Below, piece by piece: positions 1 to 6,007 of a DNA stretch of 6,007 nucleotides (positions are counted from its first letter, which is position 1; every line of letters begins with the position of its first letter). Both the position numbers and the translations under genes were made by a program. The notes below the pieces were generated by a model. It was given only the letters and a program-made list of their open reading frames with translations, was not told where the DNA came from and did not search any database. The stretch covers positions 1 through 6,007 of the forward strand of contig JAQVNT010000106.1 of NCBI GenBank assembly GCA_028702975.1, read 5' to 3'. This DNA comes from Candidatus Delongbacteria bacterium (GTDB taxonomy: Bacteria > UBA4055).

Positions 1-1
1 C

Positions 2-1369
2 CATCACAGGATCGAATCATTCCTGACAAATCAGACTTTGAGCATACTTTTTTCGGCAGTGAATTTTGTGATTTTCAGCATAGTCCTGATAATTTACAAT
101 GTGAAAATTTTCTTCGTTTTTCTGATAGGCAGTATTCTCTATGTTTTATGGATAAAAGCCTTTTTAAAGAAAAGAAAAGCGATAGACATTAAGAAATTCG
201 AGGTAATGTCTGATAACAATAGCAACCTTATCCAGATGATAACCGGAATGCAGGAAATTAAGCTCAACACCTGCGAAAAACAGAAAAGGTGGGACTGGGA
301 GAATATTCAGGCTAAACTGTTCAAATTGAATGTAAAAAGTCTTAGTCTCGACCAATACCAGAATTCCGGTGGTATGCTGATAAATGAGGGTAAGAATATT
401 ATTATTACTTTCCTCTCAGCTTATGCGGTGATAAAGGGAGATATGACGCTCGGTATGATGATATCCGTTCAGTATATCATCGGTCAGCTCAACAGCCCGG
501 TTTCTCAGTTGATTTATTTTATGCACTCAATGCAGGACGCAAAGATCAGTCTCGAAAGGCTCGGGGAGATACATAATAAGGAGGATGAGGAGAATACAAA
601 CGAGGACAGGATCAAAGACATTGGCATCAATAGAACTTTGACGGTGAAAGATGTATCGTTCCAGTATGAAGGACCTGAATCCGAATGGGTGCTTAAGGAT
701 ATTGACCTTACCATTCCCGAAGGGAAGATAACGGCTATCGTGGGCACAAGCGGAAGCGGAAAGACCACGCTGATCAAACTTCTCCTCGGTTTCTATAAAC
801 CGCAGAACGGGAATATTTTTGTCGGGGAGCATGATCTTGAGATCATAAACAGTAATGAATGGCGAAAAAAGTGCGGTGTCGTCATGCAGGAGGGCTTTAT
901 TTTCTCCGATACGATAGCGAACAATATTTCCATCAGCGACGAAAAGCCTGATAAGGATAAACTTAAGCATGCGGTTCATGTTGCGAATATAGAAGAATTT
1001 ATTGAAACTCTACCTTTGGGATACAATACAAAGATCGGCGGTGACGGGCACGGGCTCAGTCAGGGTCAAAAACAGAGAATGCTTATCGCAAGGTCGGTCT
1101 ATAAAGATCCGGAATTTATTTTCTTTGACGAAGCCACGAATGCGCTTGACGCCAATAATGAAAAGGTCATAATGGAAAATCTCGATCAGTTCTTTAAAGG
1201 AAAAACCGTAGTTGTAGTCGCACATAGATTGAGCACTGTAAAAAATGCTGATCAGATAGTCGTTCTTGAGAAAGGAAAAATCATTGAGAAAGGAACACAT
1301 AAAGAACTTGCAGAGCTTAAAGGCGCTTATTACAGTCTTGTGAAAAATCAGCTTGAACTGGGGAATTAA
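2..1369 (+). CDS. Peptidase-domain-type ABC exporter (peptide/bacteriocin secretion), C-terminal part
   Basis: This is an inner-membrane ATP-driven exporter of the class that trims double-glycine leaders and secretes peptides. The frame is open from base 2, so the gene starts upstream; the TTG at 38 is internal, because the residues before it (ending SFLTNQT) already fit the family. About 455 codons are present. Family members run to roughly 700-750 residues, so the N-terminal C39 peptidase domain, if present, is off-window and unseen. Visible are the last transmembrane helices, the family-typical stretch ITGMQEIKLN followed by CEKQKRWDWE, and the phrase LGMMISVQYIIGQLNSP. The nucleotide-binding domain follows, with Walker A GTSGSGKTT (743-769), ABC signature LSQGQ (1055-1069), Walker B FIFFDE (1115-1132), a D-loop at NALD and the H-loop histidine in VVVAHRLST. 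The ATPase is intact. The adaptor gene begins one base after the stop. Assignment to the exporter class is strong; the substrate is unknown, and no precursor peptide gene is seen here. Confidence 0.93.
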   Translation, partial: HHRIESFLTNQTLSILFSAVNFVIFSIVLIIYNVKIFFVFLIGSILYVLWIKAFLKKRKAIDIKKFEVMSDNNSNLIQMITGMQEIKLNTCEKQKRWDWENIQAKLFKLNVKSLSLDQYQNSGGMLINEGKNIIITFLSAYAVIKGDMTLGMMISVQYIIGQLNSPVSQLIYFMHSMQDAKISLERLGEIHNKEDEENTNEDRIKDIGINRTLTVKDVSFQYEGPESEWVLKDIDLTIPEGKITAIVGTSGSGKTTLIKLLLGFYKPQNGNIFVGEHDLEIINSNEWRKKCGVVMQEGFIFSDTIANNISISDEKPDKDKLKHAVHVANIEEFIETLPLGYNTKIGGDGHGLSQGQKQRMLIARSVYKDPEFIFFDEATNALDANNEKVIMENLDQFFKGKTVVVVAHRLSTVKNADQIVVLEKGKIIEKGTHKELAELKGAYYSLVKNQLELGN

Positions 1370-1370
1370 T

Positions 1371-1574
1371 ATGCCTGAAGAGAAAAAGATAAACAACATC
1401 ATAGACAGAAGCGAGAAAACGCAGGAAATACTTACCTATCGGCCTCATTGGGCAGTCAGAGCGGGAATTACTATTATCACGATCATCATAGTAGGGATCA
1501 TATTATCAGCAAAGTTTATTGAGTACAAAGACGGTAAAACAGTTTATGAGATAATATTTGAGAAAGTGAGGTGA
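1371..1574 (+). CDS. Truncated HlyD-family adaptor: N-terminal anchor only (67 codons)
   Basis: The 67-residue product begins MPEEKKINNIIDRSEKTQEI, then YRPHWAVRAG, then one hydrophobic membrane helix (about residues 30-52, rich in I/V/T), then KFIEYKDGK and a stop. This layout (R-S-E-x-x-Q-E-I, a PHW turn, one helix, then a FIxYxD motif) is how Bacteroidota-type HlyD periplasmic adaptors begin, and the position directly after a peptidase-type exporter is where the adaptor belongs. Adaptors are usually about 400 residues; the periplasmic coiled-coil hairpin, lipoyl and beta-barrel parts are all absent. I chose the ATG at 1371 over the upstream TTG at 1353 because a GGGGA ribosome site (1360-1364) sits 6 bases before it and it starts one base after the exporter stop. 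Similarity to the family fades near residue 55, where the AT-rich block begins. It is most likely a broken gene; a genuine small membrane protein is the alternative. Confidence 0.6.
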   Translation: MPEEKKINNIIDRSEKTQEILTYRPHWAVRAGITIITIIIVGIILSAKFIEYKDGKTVYEIIFEKVR

Positions 1575-1723
1575 ACAAAATTACTAATTTTATTCAAATA
1601 CTTAATTTAGATCTCAACGAATATTTAAATGAACTCATAGAAAACAAACGGCATTTCATCAGAATTATAATGATGTTTGTGGAAATATGTAATATATTTG
1701 TTATGAAAAGAAATGGAGGATAA
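1571..1723 (+). CDS. Possible small protein of 50 residues (unrecognised)
   Basis: A GTG at 1571 overlaps the TGA of the preceding frame (GTGA, 1571-1574) and opens 50 codons ending at TAA 1721-1723, running 11 bases into the GlmL-type gene. The product would start (V/M)NKITNFIQILNLDLNEYLNE, have a charged stretch (ELIENKRH), then a hydrophobic segment (RIIMMFVEICNIFVM), and end KRNGG. The 4-base overlaps at both GTGA junctions in this window (here and at 4926) are typical of translational coupling. Against it: composition is strongly AT-rich, the ribosome site is weak (GAGAAAG at 1560-1566 is the best candidate), and I recognise no family. The terminal GG is not a secretion leader, because nothing follows it. 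If the ORF is not real, 1575-1712 is simply AT-rich spacer ahead of the GlmL-type gene. Confidence 0.28.
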   Translation: MNKITNFIQILNLDLNEYLNELIENKRHFIRIIMMFVEICNIFVMKRNGG

Positions 1724-4643
1724 AATCAATCATTTACTTGTGGCTGATATAGGCAGCACGACAACTAAAGTTCTTCTTATTGAGAATGCTGAAAATAATT
1801 TCAGGTATGTTTCTGATGAGACCGTACCGACAACAGTAGAATATCCTTACGAAGATGTAAATATAGCTCTGCTAAACGCAGTTAAAACAATTCAGATCAA
1901 ATCCGGTGTTAGAATTTTGAATGATAAAGATGATATTATTATCCCGTTGTATGCAACAAGCTCAGCAGGCGGCGGGCTACAGATCATGGTTTTCGGTCTT
2001 ACAAAAGCTGAGACTGGCAAACTTGCGCAAATGACTGCGTACGGAGCCGGAGGCATAATATCTGAAACTTTCACTGCTGATGATAAAAAAAGCAATTTCG
2101 AAAAAATCCGTATGGTCGCCTATCAGAAACCTGATATGATTTTAATGGCAGGCGGAGTTGACGGAGGCGGTATTTGGGGATCTATACTACAGTCACAAAT
2201 TCTCTTATTATCTGATCCTGAACCGAAGTTTAACAAAGGAAATAAGATCCCGTTTATATTCTGCGGGAACACAGAATGCCGCACATATATTAAACAGATG
2301 CTCGAGAAAAAATATGACCTCCATTTCACAGAGAATATCAGACCTAATATAAACGAAATTAATTTGTCTCCTGCCAAGCAGAAGATACACGAAATATTTA
2401 TTGAAAAAGTAATAGAAAATGCGCCCGGTTATGTGAAATTAAAAGAGTCAGTCAGAACGGATATTATGCCTACCCCGGTTGCAGTTGAGAAAACATTAAA
2501 TCTTCTGCATAAAAAACTCAACAAAAATATTATACTTATTGATATCGGCGGAGCTACAACCGATATTTTTACGCAGATAGGGGAAACTACGAGTCGTACC
2601 GTTTCTGCAAATATAGGATTAAGTTACTCCATTTCGAACATACTTAAAGAAACAGGTATTGAAAAGATCAAGAAACATATTCCGGACGAGATAAATGAGG
2701 GTAAAATCCGAAATTATATAGGGAATAAGACTCTCAGTCCATCTTATCTGCCTGTGAAAAACAGTGAAACAATAATTGAATCAGCTTGTGCTGTTGAAGG
2801 CATAAAAACAGCATGGGAAAGTCATAAAAAAATGCAGTTCGAAATATCCAATATTAATTTTATTGAAAAGCGCAGAAAGGAAATATATTCAGTATTCGGG
2901 AAATGGGAAGAAATATTTGTAATGAATGAAGAAACCGAGTTCGAAAAAAGAAGATATTTTCAAATGTCCGATGTTGATATGATAATCGGAGCAGGGGGCA
3001 TTTTTGCAGGCACGGATTCAAAAGAGGGAATTCTTTACTTATTGAATGAGAGTATTTTGCCTTCCGGTGTTACAAAATTTTATATAGACAAAAGTTTCAG
3101 ATCTCCGCATACGGGGTTACTTTCCCTTATCGACGAAGAAAAAGCACTAAGATCATACATGGATAATTCTTTAAAAGAGATCGGATACTCAATCGTGCCG
3201 ATGGGACCTGTAAAAAAGAATAAAGTTATAATCAGGTTGCTTGATATGTACAGTAATGAAGTTAAAATACTAAAAGGAGGAGAACATTATTTCGCGAGTC
3301 AGGGTGGTCATTATGAGATAATTCTGGAAAATAATTTTATTCTGTCAAATAAAAATAATTCAGCGATTTATGAGATAAATACAGATAAACCTATTTTGTT
3401 CGACTGCAGAGGAAGAGAAAAATATTTTATTGATCAAAGGATTGATATTAGAGCTAAATTAAAAAAAGAGAATTCACAGTTTGACCCAATTATTGCCTTC
3501 GCATCAAATGAGAATGTTATTGAGAAGGGCTTTTTTAATTTAAACAGATCTTTGGCTTATCAAGGCAAGATTAATGTTAAAATTGGAGAATCGGTCATTC
3601 CTGAAACTCTAATCGGTGAAAACATCTACGAACCTCCAAATATTTTTGTGATTGATCTTAAAAGACTTGTTGGTTACGGGAAAATTGAAACGAAATTTTT
3701 ACTGGACGGATTACTGATAAAAGCCGGTGATACTGTCTTTAAGAATCAGGCGATACTTAAGCTCAGTTTCGCACTGGGAAAAGAAGAAATATTTTATTCA
3801 ACGGTTGGTGGAATAGTTGAACAAATTGATAAAACGGGAGTCATTCTAATAAAAGAAGATCATGAGTATGCCAACGATCCTATTGAAGTTAATTTGAGAA
3901 AAGAGCTTAATATTCCAGATGCCGATCTATGTAGATTTATAAACTTTAAAAGAGGTGAATTTGTATCAAAAAATCAAATATTGGCGACAAGAGAAAAAAA
4001 AGTAATGGTTTTCAATGTTTTTGGGCTTACCGTAAAGGAATACGATCTTCCTAGAAAAAAAGAGGATCTGATCGTCAGGGCCCCCAAAGCCGGATTTATA
4101 AAAGAATATGATAGCGCATCAGGTAAGCTGATAATTCATTATGACTTCAGATCAAAACCGCAATATTCACTTGTGCATGGTGTAATAAGCGAATCCGATG
4201 ATTTGAAAAATATTATTATTTCCACCAAAGGGACTATGATATATGGCAAAGTAGGTTTTGGAAAAGAATCATACGGAAAGTTAAAAATATTAAAGGGAAA
4301 AGTAGATGAGTCATTTACCGGGTGTATCATGGTATCGTTCATTAAGTTACCACTTGAAACTATTCAAAAAGCTAAAGAGTTCAAAGTCAAGGGTATATTG
4401 GCTGCATCAGCAGATGCTCTTGAGATAAAGAAATTTATAGGGGAGGAATTAACTATAAATCAAACGGGAAATGAAAATATTGAATTCCCAATAGTTATTA
4501 CACAAGGTTTTGGTGAACTGGGAATGCCGAAAGAATTAATGAACCTGTTTATTAAATCAGAGAATAAAAATGCGGCTTTGTTCGGTTCAACCAGATTAAG
4601 AACAGGCGTAATAAGGCCAAAAATAATGATAAACGAGCATTAG
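1713..4643 (+). CDS. GlmL/MutL-family ASKHA protein with long barrel-sandwich C-terminal fusion (976 aa)
   Basis: Residues 1 to about 495 match the glutamate mutase L (GlmL/MutL) family, ATPases of the actin/Hsp70/sugar-kinase fold thought to assist or reactivate adenosylcobalamin-dependent mutases in the cytoplasm. Seen: phosphate-1 loop DIGSTTTK (12-19), ATSSAGGGLQ (81-90), the glycine-rich MAGGVDGGG (145-153), phosphate-2 loop DIGGATTD (277-284), the adenosine-type glycine motif IIGAGGIFAG (424-433), and the family tail LPSGVTKFYIDKSF (449-462). Typical members are near 460 residues, so about 480 are extra. The extra half has lipoyl/biotinyl-like barrel-sandwich signatures: GLLIKAGDTVFKNQAILKL (666-684), FKRGEFVSKNQIL (745-757) and RAPKAGFIKEYDSASGKLII (789-808). 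An alpha/beta-looking end follows, with GYGKL-like FGKESYGKLK (849-858), FTGCIMVSF, FKVKGILAASADALEI and FPIVITQGFGELGMP. I recall comparable regions in uncharacterised Chloroflexota proteins (memory, not a search). The ATG at 1713 is the first start after an in-frame TGA at 1704. The small membrane gene follows 8 bases later. No mutase lies in the window, so the partner is unknown. Confidence 0.85.
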   Translation: MEDKINHLLVADIGSTTTKVLLIENAENNFRYVSDETVPTTVEYPYEDVNIALLNAVKTIQIKSGVRILNDKDDIIIPLYATSSAGGGLQIMVFGLTKAETGKLAQMTAYGAGGIISETFTADDKKSNFEKIRMVAYQKPDMILMAGGVDGGGIWGSILQSQILLLSDPEPKFNKGNKIPFIFCGNTECRTYIKQMLEKKYDLHFTENIRPNINEINLSPAKQKIHEIFIEKVIENAPGYVKLKESVRTDIMPTPVAVEKTLNLLHKKLNKNIILIDIGGATTDIFTQIGETTSRTVSANIGLSYSISNILKETGIEKIKKHIPDEINEGKIRNYIGNKTLSPSYLPVKNSETIIESACAVEGIKTAWESHKKMQFEISNINFIEKRRKEIYSVFGKWEEIFVMNEETEFEKRRYFQMSDVDMIIGAGGIFAGTDSKEGILYLLNESILPSGVTKFYIDKSFRSPHTGLLSLIDEEKALRSYMDNSLKEIGYSIVPMGPVKKNKVIIRLLDMYSNEVKILKGGEHYFASQGGHYEIILENNFILSNKNNSAIYEINTDKPILFDCRGREKYFIDQRIDIRAKLKKENSQFDPIIAFASNENVIEKGFFNLNRSLAYQGKINVKIGESVIPETLIGENIYEPPNIFVIDLKRLVGYGKIETKFLLDGLLIKAGDTVFKNQAILKLSFALGKEEIFYSTVGGIVEQIDKTGVILIKEDHEYANDPIEVNLRKELNIPDADLCRFINFKRGEFVSKNQILATREKKVMVFNVFGLTVKEYDLPRKKEDLIVRAPKAGFIKEYDSASGKLIIHYDFRSKPQYSLVHGVISESDDLKNIIISTKGTMIYGKVGFGKESYGKLKILKGKVDESFTGCIMVSFIKLPLETIQKAKEFKVKGILAASADALEIKKFIGEELTINQTGNENIEFPIVITQGFGELGMPKELMNLFIKSENKNAALFGSTRLRTGVIRPKIMINEH

Positions 4644-4647
4644 GAGA
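4642..4647 (+). promoter_or_regulatory. Ribosome binding site of the small membrane protein
   Basis: AGGAGA overlaps the TAG stop of the GlmL-type gene (4641-4643) and lies 4 bases before the ATG at 4652. It fixes that start and implies the two genes are translated from one message. Confidence 0.6.
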
Positions 4648-4651
4648 ATAT

Positions 4652-4837
4652 ATGGAGGAAACAATTTATTCTCAGGCATTAGCAGGAATGAAACTTGAAG
4701 AGTTTGGAATAGCTCAATATATCGAAATAACGGCATTGATTTTAACAATTTTTGCAGTTGTAGGTCATATTGTACTTAAAATAAAAGAAAAAAGAAGATT
4801 GCAAAAAGAAAGAATGGTAAAAGTTTACATAGATTAA
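4652..4837 (+). CDS. Small single-pass membrane protein (61 aa), unknown function
   Basis: The product has a short acidic N-terminus (MEETIYSQALAGMKLEEFG), one hydrophobic helix at about residues 24-43 (IEITALILTIFAVVGHIVLK), and then a very basic tail (KIKEKRRLQKERMVK) ending VYID. By the positive-inside rule the N-terminus faces out and the lysine/arginine tail faces the cytoplasm. The start is well supported: an AGGAGA site overlaps the upstream stop and the gap is only 8 bases, so it is almost certainly co-transcribed and possibly coupled with the GlmL-type gene. Its AT-rich composition matches that gene rather than the flanks. The shape (one helix plus charged tail) resembles small accessory subunits that anchor cytoplasmic proteins, but I recognise no family and assign no function. 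An anchor or partner for the GlmL-type protein is only a hypothesis from neighbourhood. Confidence 0.65.
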   Translation: MEETIYSQALAGMKLEEFGIAQYIEITALILTIFAVVGHIVLKIKEKRRLQKERMVKVYID

Positions 4838-4929
4838 AAAAGCAACCCTTCCGCGTACCAACAATTCAATTGATTTCACGGCCTGAATGGGATATATTTG
4901 AAAGAAATAAAACCGGGACAGCCAAGTGA
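4780..4929 (+). pseudogene. Orphan C-terminal coding tail of a lost gene upstream of the restriction gene
   Basis: In the frame of 4840 the sequence reads KQPFRVPTIQLISRPEWDIF and then ERNKTGTAK before TGA (4927-4929). The frame is open back to a TAA at 4777-4779, but it has no ATG, and the part before about 4840 overlaps the 61-residue gene and is lysine-rich junk. From about 4843 the GC content rises to that of the right flank and the peptide looks ordinary (proline, tryptophan and charged residues well mixed). The stop overlaps the GTG start of the restriction gene as GTGA (4926-4929), the usual arrangement of a coupled upstream gene. I read it as the last ~30 codons of a gene whose body was removed or lies elsewhere. 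I do not recognise the protein. Chance openness over 30 codons is possible. Confidence 0.4.
4870..4900 (+). promoter_or_regulatory. Possible Bacteroidota-type promoter before the restriction gene
   Basis: TATATTTG (4893-4900) fits the TAnnTTTG -7 box of Bacteroidota primary sigma factors, and a TTG at 4870-4872 (in ATTG) sits 20 bases upstream, close to the expected -33 position. A start near 4905 would leave about a 20-base leader before the GTG at 4926. The match lies inside the orphan coding tail and the same 8-mer occurs at 1693-1700 without a spaced -33 element, so chance is a real possibility. Confidence 0.25.
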
Positions 4930-6007
4930 CCGTACAGTCAAAGACGCCTAAGCAGGCATTGAATAAAGCGTATCTTAAGCTTAAACCTTCCAGAGATGAG
5001 ATCGAGAGGTTCAGGACGCACCTGATCAGCCTTCTCGACAAGATAGACGAGTCAGAATACGAAGAACATTCAAAGAATCTCGTGCGGGATTTTCTCTTAG
5101 ACACTTATTATAAGGGTGATTTCGATATCAATGTTAAGAACCGCAACGACCTGGTGATCCATTCGGACAGGACTTCAGCTTCACCGGTGAGTGTGATAAT
5201 CGAGGCTAAACGACCGTCTGAGAGGTATGCTTTTCCATCGGCTGCAAATCTGAATGTGAAGGCGATCAGAGAGCTTGTGCTTTATTATCTGCGTGAAAGG
5301 ATAGACTGCAAAAATTCGGATATCAGGCACCTTATTGCTACAAACGGCTATGAATGGTTCGTTTTTGACGGCGCGGACTTCTATAAATATTTCTACTGCG
5401 ACACTTCGCTTGTAAAGGAATACGAAAAGTGGAATTCGAATCAGAAGGACAGTGCCTCGACGGAGATGTTCTATAACGATATCGCCTCAAAATATATCGA
5501 TAAGGTAAAGTCCAGCCTGCCGTTCGATATTTCAATATTAAAGATTATGAGAAATTTCTGCGCAATGAGGATAAAGAGGACGATAAGAACTTAATCCCGC
5601 TCTATAAACTGCTTTCGCCGGCACATCTGTTAAAGCAGGCTTTTTCTAATGACAGCAACAGTCTCGACAAAAATTTCTATTTCGAGCTTCTGCACATTAT
5701 AGGCTTAGAAGAGGTTAAGGACGGCGGTAAAAAGGTCATTCAGAGAAAGAAAAAGCCAGATGCAGGGTCGCTTCTCGAAAATACGATCAATATTCTGATC
5801 GCGGAGGACAGGCTGCGCAGGGTCAACGACCCGGAATCGTTCGGGAAAAGTTCTGAGGAAAGGCATTTCGCAGTCGCATTAGAGCTCTGCATCACATGGA
5901 TAAACAGGATACTGTTCCTAAAACTTCTCGAAGCCCAGCTGCTCAAATACCATAAAGGCGACAGGGAATATAAATTCCTCACTTACGAGGGCATAAACAG
6001 TTTCGAT
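4926..6007 (+). pseudogene. Type IIG restriction-modification protein (Eco57I-like, DUF7149 type), frameshifted and cut by window end
   Basis: Single-chain restriction endonuclease-methyltransferases of this class cut near an asymmetric site and methylate it. The first 200 residues follow the family closely: ALNKAYLKLKPSRDEIERF, NLVRDFLLDTYY, RNDLVIH, VIIEAKRPSE, IRELVLYYLRER, HLIATNGYEWFVFDG. The nuclease core is visible as D75 and E93-A-K95 (D...ExK). At residue 200 (F) the frame leaves the family and stops at 5592-5594. Family sequence resumes in the -1 frame from TAT at 5528: YFNIKDYEKFLRNEDKEDDK, later HIIGLEEV, GSLLENTINIL and LELCITWINRILFLKLLE, open to the window end. Restoring one base in GATATTTC (5526-5533), e.g. 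a T, rejoins both parts. No slippery heptamer is evident, so this is a mutation or sequencing error, not programmed frameshifting. The methylase motifs lie past the window. GTG 4926 is the start because TAA at 4908 closes the frame upstream. Confidence 0.85.

Larger units (their letters stand above)
1575..4838. other. AT-rich block, possible inserted or replaced segment
   Basis: Composition drops sharply after the truncated adaptor and recovers at about 4843. Hand counts of GC per 60-base line are 28 (661) and 30 (1021) to the left, 21 (3361) and 20 (3481) inside, and 24 (5101) and 31 (5161) to the right. The block begins where the adaptor gene loses family similarity and ends where an orphan coding tail appears. 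It contains no transposase, integrase or obvious terminal inverted repeat, so the mechanism is unknown, and a misassembly would look the same. Confidence 0.35.

Noticed and set aside
514..1402. Long minus-strand open frames opposite the ABC exporter (514-777, 527-979, 1010-1402)
   Set aside because: They are antisense shadows of a gene with full, ordered ABC motifs; their translations have no recognisable motifs and no operon logic.
1676..1700. Promoter for the GlmL-type gene using TATATTTG at 1693-1700
   Set aside because: The nearest TTTG (1676-1679) is only 13 bases upstream, too close for a -33 element, and the resulting leader would be only a few bases long.
1713..1745. DNA mismatch repair MutL
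   Set aside because: The name MutL is shared, but the motifs here are ASKHA phosphate loops (DIGSTTTK, DIGGATTD), not the GHKL ATPase motifs of mismatch-repair MutL.
4864..4875. CAATT-C-AATTG inverted repeat as a terminator before the restriction gene
   Set aside because: The arms are 5 AT-rich pairs with a one-base loop and no following U-tract; it cannot form a stable terminator hairpin.
4742..5104. 120-codon minus-strand frame across the block/restriction junction
   Set aside because: It runs opposite two supported + strand genes and its product is serine/phenylalanine-rich noise; no start context.
5520..5545. Programmed -1 frameshifting in the restriction gene
   Set aside because: No X-XXY-YYZ slippery heptamer is seen in the zero frame and no strong downstream hairpin is apparent; a one-base deletion explains it better.
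5740..5982. 80-codon minus-strand frame near the window end
   Set aside because: It lies opposite the frameshifted but clearly conserved restriction-gene continuation on the + strand.

Overview
The window looks like part of a bacterial chromosome from the Bacteroidota/Ignavibacteriota/Chlorobiota neighbourhood. That is an inference. It rests on the style of the peptidase-domain ABC exporter with its adaptor, on the type IIG restriction-methylase, on heavy use of ATA and AGA/AGG codons, and on TAnnTTTG-like promoter boxes. No rRNA or tRNA gene is present to confirm it. All supported genes read on the + strand.

Region by region: (1) Positions 2-1369 hold the C-terminal two thirds of a peptide/bacteriocin-type ABC exporter; its N-terminus lies upstream of the window. 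(2) Position 1371 starts the HlyD-type adaptor expected next, but the frame stops after 67 codons, just past the N-terminal membrane anchor. (3) About 1575-4838 is a clearly more AT-rich block. It carries a possible 50-codon ORF, a 976-residue GlmL (MutL)-family ASKHA protein fused to a long barrel-sandwich C-terminal half, and a 61-residue single-pass membrane protein. (4) Positions 4840-4929 contain an in-frame coding tail of an otherwise missing gene, which ends in a GTGA overlap with the next gene. (5) From 4926 to the window end is a type IIG restriction-modification gene of the Eco57I-like/DUF7149 kind. It is broken by a one-base deletion near 5526-5530 and then cut by the window edge.

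The simplest reading of the layout is that an AT-rich, GlmL-centred cassette separates two damaged genes: an exporter adaptor missing its C-terminal part on the left, and an unknown gene missing its N-terminal part on the right. Hand counts of GC in sampled 60-base lines fit this: 28 and 30 at lines 661 and 1021 (left), 21 and 20 at lines 3361 and 3481 (block), 24 and 31 at lines 5101 and 5161 (right). Whether this is a real insertion or replacement or an assembly join cannot be decided from the sequence alone.

Functionally, the exporter would have moved peptides across the inner membrane with the adaptor linking it to an outer-membrane channel. The GlmL-type protein is expected to be an ATP-dependent maintenance factor for an adenosylcobalamin-dependent mutase, but no mutase subunit is present here. 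The restriction gene is defence. I see no CRISPR array, no transposase or integrase, no tRNA and no convincing rho-independent terminator.
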